Assembly (NCBI GenBank): GCA_000729835.1 | Contig: JFHB01000029.1 | Coordinates: forward strand, 124,001 to 188,000 | DNA: 64,000 nucleotides | Reading direction: 5' to 3' | Origin: Atkinsonella hypoxylon | Lineage: Eukaryota > Ascomycota > Sordariomycetes > Hypocreales > Clavicipitaceae | Part shown: positions 58,368 through 64,000 of the stretch, one piece after another | How positions within the stretch are numbered: position 1 is the first letter of the stretch | Layout of the letters: the number at the start of each line of letters is the position of its first letter | The notes under the pieces: model-generated | The model's input: only the letters and a program-made list of their open reading frames with translations | The model's database searches: none | Told to the model about the DNA's origin: nothing | Program-made: the position numbers and the translations under genes

Positions 58368-60161
58368 GGTATGTGCTCACAGTTGTATGAAAAAAAAAAG
58401 GAAAAAGGTGATTAACGAGAAGGAATACAATGCATGATAATAATTGAAGGCCTTCACTCAGGTACTTATGCTACTTTCGAGATGTCGTGCTCCGGTACGT
58501 TGGTGTAAGCAAAGTGGCTTAGCATGATCAACGCTAACGTTTTAGTCTGTTCAATATTTGTTCGCGGTCGAATTGCCGTTCGGCCCAGCCGCATGAGTTT
58601 TTGGTGGGACACACGCTGGCAAGATGATATTAACTAATGCCTCCTTCCATAAGAAAAATTGAGAACACGAATTACTTTCACGTATTATCCCTGTCCTTTG
58701 TTCTTTAGTTGGACCTGAATTCCAGAGACGCCTTCAATTCTCGCAACAGATTGGTCTACCCCCTGTTGCTTCAATAACGTATGAAAGTGGCCGGTCTGCT
58801 TTGGCTGCATGTACAATACAACCAATACAACCCCTATATGATTTTACAAATCCACAGGTCCCACTTTTAGGTACTCGCTAACGGCTGTAATTAGTGTAGA
58901 GAGACCGTATAGGCTAGCGTTGGATTGACTTAAAACATTCTCTTGTTTGTCTGAGTAGAAAGGTGTTATATAAAGCTATCACAAGCACTTAGAATGCTGT
59001 GCCAGCGGATTACTTAAGGTATTTAGTGCATTCTATGCCCTGCATGCTAGAAGCTGCTAGGTAGGCACAAGGTGGATATATAGTTAGACTACTACAAGAT
59101 ATGTTCCTTTTTACGGAGTATATAATTGTCCGTTAATTAAAAAGTTACTTCAAGCCCCACACCATAACTCACGCATTTCCGAGCTGACCCTTGTAGGCTC
59201 CTTCCACCCTGTCAGGTCACCGATGCAAAATTAAAGAGGATATATTCTATTCGACCAAATCTTCCCGGCTGGTACCCTACGATAGTCCGATGAACTTGGT
59301 CAATAACTGACTTACCAATCTTGAGCGTCAACTGCCGGGTTTCTATAACTCCCTGGTCCTACTAAATTTGCTCCAGAGTTTCGATACGAAAATCATCATT
59401 ATCTCGATTGCCAATGCTGATGCCGTTGGTGCATCGGGCCTCGGCGCTAAGAAAAGGATACGTTGTAGCTGGTGACCTGTGGCAAGCAGTGACCCGAAGC
59501 AACAACATAACAAACACTAACCAAATTCCAACCTTCTCCTCATCCAAAAATAGAAAAAAAGGAGAACCAAGTGACAGACGTTGCACTCACAGGGGCTTTA
59601 TCGTATTGCGATGTCATACTCGTCCATGAAAGGTCCGTGATACTGTGTTTCCCAAGTCGTCTGTAGTGCGAGGCGGCATTCATACGAGCACATACGCATA
59701 AATAATGCTACACGCACAAGAGAGAAACCCCGAAGCCAAGTCACTCAGAATCCACTGAGAATGGCTCAAATTCATGTTATACACCATGATGCTTCATCTG
59801 ATCGCATCCGAAATTCAGGCACGGCTTATCGGAAGCTGCGGAAATTTGCTCCTCATCGATCTTGCATCACTTGACACAAGGAGTAAATATCGTGACATGC
59901 ATATTTCATGACCCTTTAATGAGAATCCCATGCATGCAAAGTCTGTTTTCGTCATTGGTCTTTGGGAGGTTCAAGCCTCTACAGTTGCTTAGAATCAAAA
60001 AAGGCAATTTTCCGTACTACACGTACTAAGGAGGACCTAATCGAATGCAATGGTGAGATTTTATACAAAAGAGTAGCTTGGTATTTTGGATTCGATGGCT
60101 CCTCGGCTCCAGAAAAGTCATTCACAAGTGCTACGAAATAAATCTGTCATCAAAGTGAATT
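58368..60161. other. Divergent spacer between deacetylase and dehydrogenase
   Basis: Holds both promoters. AT-rich around 58850-59160. Short frames at 59362-59629 have no features. No gene. Confidence 0.5.
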
Positions 60162-61577
60162 ATGGAGCATCATCTTCTTTCTTCACAGAATGCGCAAATC
60201 CAAGATACAGACGACATGACTCTCGTGATTCAGACTCATTTCTCTGATGCCGACCTCAAGCGAGTATCCAGCGTAGTGACCCGGGAGGTTTCCGATCCAG
60301 ACTTCGGGATTAGCGACCCTTTTCATTACGACCTTACGCCTCCAAGCGAGCCAGACGAGTTCCGTCCAGACACAGTACTTGGTCATCAACTGCCTATTTC
60401 GCGAGTAGAACCACTAGTCGCTGTCGTTGGCGTCGGATACATCGGGCAGCATTTAGTCGAGACATTCTCTAGAGCGTTTGACGTCCTGGGGTACGATGTT
60501 TCGCATACTCGGATCCAACAAGTTAAACGGCTCTTCAAGACCAATACTAGAACTAGGTTTGCAACCTCGCCAAAAGAGATCGCATGCGCAACTCATATTC
60601 TTATTGCTGTTCCCACACTTCTCTTGCCTGACAAGAAAATTGATACCTCTTATCTGCGCAATGCTCTTGACACGATAGCCAATCACGCCATTCCAGGCTC
60701 AACTGTGGTTATTGAGAGTTCGGTTGCTGTCGGTATGACCAGGGAGTTTCTCGGACCATTGGCCTTGAAAAACAATTTTTACGCTGGCATGTCCCCAGAA
60801 CGTGTCGACCCAGGGCGGATCACACCACTTGCGCATGCAATTCCAAAAATTGTCTCGGGTCTAGATGATCTAGTGCCAGGTTCTTCAGAGGCCATACAGC
60901 AGCTCTATTCCAAAGTTTTTGACAACGTTGTCCCGGTCTCGACTCCAGAAGTGGCCGAGATGACGAAGCTATACGAGAACTGTCAAAGAATGGTTTGCAT
61001 AGCGTACGCGAACGAAATGGCTGATGCTTGTATCCCTCACGGAATCGACCCATATGAGGTATGTCATGCCGCTGGCACTAAACCTTTTGGTTTCATGTCG
61101 TTTCTGCCCGGCGTTGGGGTTGGCGGCCATTGCATTCCAATCAATCCATACTATTTGCTGTCGAACAACAATTTCCCCATCCTTGAAGCTGCTTCGGAAA
61201 AAATGTGTAGGAGACCGTCTGTGATTGCAAGACGGGTGGTTGATGAACTTCGAGATGAGGCAACGCCTGGACGGAGACCGTCTTTGCTTGTGGTTGGGAT
61301 GGGCTTCAAATCTGGCCAGTCTCACCTAGCCAACTCTCCCGGACTAGAGCTTGCCAGGTGCGTGGCTCTGACTAGACAAGTGGACGTTGTCTGGGCTGAT
61401 CCACTAGTTCCCCAAATTGCTGTCCCACAGATATCGAAGTTGAAGCAGGCTGAGTGGTGCGAAGCGTCCCTGGATTCACGATTTAGTCTCATCATCGTTG
61501 TATTCAGACAACACGGCCTGGACTTTGATGTATTGGAACGTCTCCATAGTGCCAAGGTGCAGATGCTATGTCCTTGA
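60162..61577 (+). CDS. UDP-sugar 6-dehydrogenase, WbpA/Cap5O (UDP-GlcNAc) type
   Basis: NAD-dependent four-electron oxidation of a UDP-hexose or UDP-HexNAc to the uronic acid, cytosol. Intronless, 471 residues. An N-terminal extension of ~84 residues precedes the Rossmann fold (VAVVGVGYIGQHL, ~86-98). Family motifs: AVPTLLLPDKKID, VIESSVAVGMT, SPERVDPGR (211-219), the catalytic Lys269 region EMTKLYENCQR, active-site Cys324 in GVGVGGHCIPINPYY, and C-terminal GMGFKSGQSHLANSPG. HCIPINPYY and SPERVDPG fit bacterial UDP-GlcNAc/ManNAc dehydrogenases better than eukaryotic UDP-glucose dehydrogenase. No introns plus this affinity suggest acquisition from bacteria, possibly long ago. It stands next to a polysaccharide deacetylase. 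Confidence 0.9.
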   Translation: MEHHLLSSQNAQIQDTDDMTLVIQTHFSDADLKRVSSVVTREVSDPDFGISDPFHYDLTPPSEPDEFRPDTVLGHQLPISRVEPLVAVVGVGYIGQHLVETFSRAFDVLGYDVSHTRIQQVKRLFKTNTRTRFATSPKEIACATHILIAVPTLLLPDKKIDTSYLRNALDTIANHAIPGSTVVIESSVAVGMTREFLGPLALKNNFYAGMSPERVDPGRITPLAHAIPKIVSGLDDLVPGSSEAIQQLYSKVFDNVVPVSTPEVAEMTKLYENCQRMVCIAYANEMADACIPHGIDPYEVCHAAGTKPFGFMSFLPGVGVGGHCIPINPYYLLSNNNFPILEAASEKMCRRPSVIARRVVDELRDEATPGRRPSLLVVGMGFKSGQSHLANSPGLELARCVALTRQVDVVWADPLVPQIAVPQISKLKQAEWCEASLDSRFSLIIVVFRQHGLDFDVLERLHSAKVQMLCP

Positions 61578-64000
61578 GTAGCTGCAAGTTTAGTAGACGT
61601 ACGTTTGCGTAATGCTCAACGCACAATTGCTGAAAAAAGACCTATCTCGCTTCTGTCATTGAAAATATTAGCCCTGCTGCTATCGCAAGCCGACGGTTAG
61701 GCCAAGAAATAGAATATCGTAGAGATTAGCAATGTAGAAAGTGTGAATGTCCATACAAACTTTGGTTCAAAAGAAAGAAAAATCCGGATTATCGTTGTTC
61801 GCGCAACTCATTCAGATCCTGCGGGTGATGGGAGCTCATAAACCTGTCAGGGTTGTTGCCGCATCAATCCTAGTTGTGGAATCATGAGGCTTACGATGCC
61901 TGACATATTGCAAACGGACGCGACATGCAATAGACCTTCCTGGGATATATAATGCCATAGACCATGGTCTGTCGTGCAGAGCAAGTGGCAAGGTCTCAAC
62001 CACACTCTGAATGCACTCATTGTGATATTGCTTGTAGAATTGTGGCTAGGCGAATTAGAAAGAAAAAAAGCAGTTTGGCAACGAGCCAATTTTGGATGGA
62101 GAAGCATGAAGAGATCTCAAGGACACAAGGACGGTGGGGCCTGCTCAGGATTCTGAAAGGTGCTGGGTCTTCGGAAACTTTTACATTGTGGAGGCTGGGC
62201 TCTATTGACGCTTTAGGGGCTTGGTTTAGTAATCATTCCTGGGTGCCTTCCTTGTAAGAGCCTTTGGAAGGCTCATTCTTGCTTGAGTTCATTCTATGTT
62301 CCAAGACCTTACGGAGTGGTCATTGACTCAATACTACAGCGCTCTTACCAAGAACAGAGTTGCACGCGCACCTGCCTAAATCAATTAAGTACGCCTGCAG
62401 TGGGTGTACAGTAAATCTCAGGTCCAGCGTATGTGTAGATTGGTCCAGAGTGGAGCCAGAGCGGGTGTAGATTTAGGCAGAATAGCATATGCTGGGCATA
62501 CAGTATTAATTTCTAAGCAAGAGATCTAGAGTCTATAGAGCGCGCATTCTTATAGCACTATAAGCCTAGATATTAGTGCACTATACCACTAAATATAAAA
62601 ATGTTGATTCACACTAATACACTGTGCATTCTGTATATACTAGGCATATACTAGGCATATGCTAAAAGCTTCACTGCCTGCGAAAAATACACCCTTTTTG
62701 GCTCCACTCTGGACCAATCCACACATACGCTGGACTTGAGATTTACTGGAACCCCGCCTGGAGTCTCCCATGTGATTGGCCAAGGCCTTGGTCGGTAACC
62801 ACTCTGCGACGAGCTAGGCTGGACCTGAGACGAAGGGTTGTGCCCCACCCAGCATTAACTACGACTTGTCATATTAGGAAAATGCTCTGGTGCAGCTTTC
62901 CCCAGATCAACCCAACGTGAACATGGCCATTTTACCATTTCGATCTTCCAACGTCAATTCCCATTTGGTTTCAAGCGACTTGAGCGCTCAGAAGCGTTGA
63001 GCCAGAATCTGCACAATCGGCGCATTCACACATTCACATTCGCAGGGATTTTTTTCGGGCGGCATCGCATCCGGATGATGGAGTGGCTTCTTCCACCATG
63101 CGACAAGCATCGAGTTTCTCGACGAAGCCAATGTCCTAGGCTCCTATCGAGCGTGGCACCATTCAATACATAGATGTGTCGCATCGAGAGTACAGGCAGC
63201 GGCCTCGCAAAGATGCATTCCGTAGATTGTGCACAAGGCACAGGTAGCCCTACGAGGCCGAGAGCCTCCCTTGCGTCGGCTATTGTGCAGTGCAATCCGC
63301 TTGGTCCTATTGTACTCAACTAGCCCGAGGCTAATGGAGCGAGCCATCACAAAAAGTGTTCCATTTACCCGCTTGTCAGACCAGGGAAAGGATAAAGCAT
63401 CCTTTCAAGAGAAAGAGGATCCTCTCGACCCGAGCTCCATCGTTACGAGGTCTAAAAATCATCGCTATAGGTCACAAACTAGTGGCTCATCATCGAAGCT
63501 ATGTGATGAATTCTTCTGCCGCCGGTTTCTTCTGCGTGACACTGTCTCGACTTGTCGTGTTACCATGTTCGCCATAACCTCAGGGTTGGGGCCATGTACT
63601 GAAGCCAACAGAGCTTTTTTGCCTTGCAAACTGAAATTAGGGCACGTTGTCGCTTGTTCACACAATAGCGACCAATCCCAGAAATAAGTCATCTCAAGTA
63701 TATACTGTCCGAGAGGCACATCAGCTTGTCGACTTCCGGTTTATTATCAAACATTCCAGCGAAAGCGTGGCTTGGAAGTCATAATGGCGTGAATAGCGGA
63801 CATCTATGTCAAAAACAAGATCAGCTTGTTCTCATGCATAATAGGGTAATAGGACTCGGTACTGCTCAAGAATCTTGCACTACCACCATGTACCATTCGT
63901 GGCTGTTGGCTGACGCTGTGCAAGGGCAACGGTTCGAATACGGTTTGCTACTGTCACATTACTTAACTCCCGCTCAGTCACCATGATTGAGAAGCTTTCT
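61578..64000. other. Gene-free right end with a MITE
   Basis: Apart from the element at 62409-62748, nothing is recognised. A 152-codon plus frame at 63229-63687 has antisense shadows of similar length and no family features. Confidence 0.5.
62409..62748. mobile_element. 340-bp MITE with 61-bp terminal inverted repeats
   Basis: The left arm 62409-62469 and right arm 62688-62748 are about 90% identical as inverted repeats; both start CAGTAAATCTCA and share CCAGCGTATGTGT and ATTGGTCCAGAGTGGAGCCA. The interior is AT-rich, with a TAGGCATATAC direct repeat (62641-62662) and no transposase. The left flank ends in TA, as for Tc1/mariner-type target sites, but the right flank is GA, so the target duplication is not confirmed. 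A related end lies at 36795-36861. Confidence 0.85.

Overview
The window reads as genomic DNA of a filamentous ascomycete (Pezizomycotina, probably Sordariomycetes; the class is inferred). Genes are split by short introns of about 48-113 nt with GT..AG borders and CTAAC/CTGAC-like branch points. The families present are fungal: highly reducing polyketide synthase, Zn2Cys6 regulator, DHHC-ankyrin Akr1, chitin synthase, and CBM18 polysaccharide deacetylase. Gene density is low. Several AT-rich, TA-rich blocks look like decayed transposable elements.

Layout. 1-15 kb is an accessory region. It begins with the 5' part of a large highly reducing PKS on the minus strand, which runs off the left edge. 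Next come a small DUF6914-type gene, a phosphotransferase (APH fold), a 5'-truncated relic of an MFS transporter, a 5'-truncated relic of an acyl-CoA synthetase, and a conserved fungal gene of unknown function. The PKS with the two relics looks like what is left of a secondary-metabolite cluster. 15-19 kb holds repeats, including an element with long terminal inverted repeats. 19-25 kb has a secreted GH16 glucanase with a repeat-encoded histidine tail and a Zn2Cys6 regulator of NirA/NIT-4 style. 25-44 kb is gene-poor: one short hypothetical gene, a 14-bp minisatellite, a small DUF8035-like gene, a secreted Cys-rich protein, a secreted M28 aminopeptidase with an abnormal intron, and a secreted TNT-family NAD glycohydrolase.

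44.8-51.4 kb is a housekeeping block: cystathionine beta-synthase, SRP receptor beta and Akr1 palmitoyltransferase. 53-61.6 kb carries three sugar-polymer genes: a chitin-synthase-like GT2, a CBM18-CE4 deacetylase and an intronless bacterial-type UDP-sugar 6-dehydrogenase. Together they could make or modify an amino-sugar or uronic-acid polymer. The right end is non-coding except for a 340-bp MITE.

Exon borders were worked out by hand from splice signals, reading frame and remembered family alignments. For every multi-exon gene given a full structure the summed exon length keeps the frame. No database search was possible.
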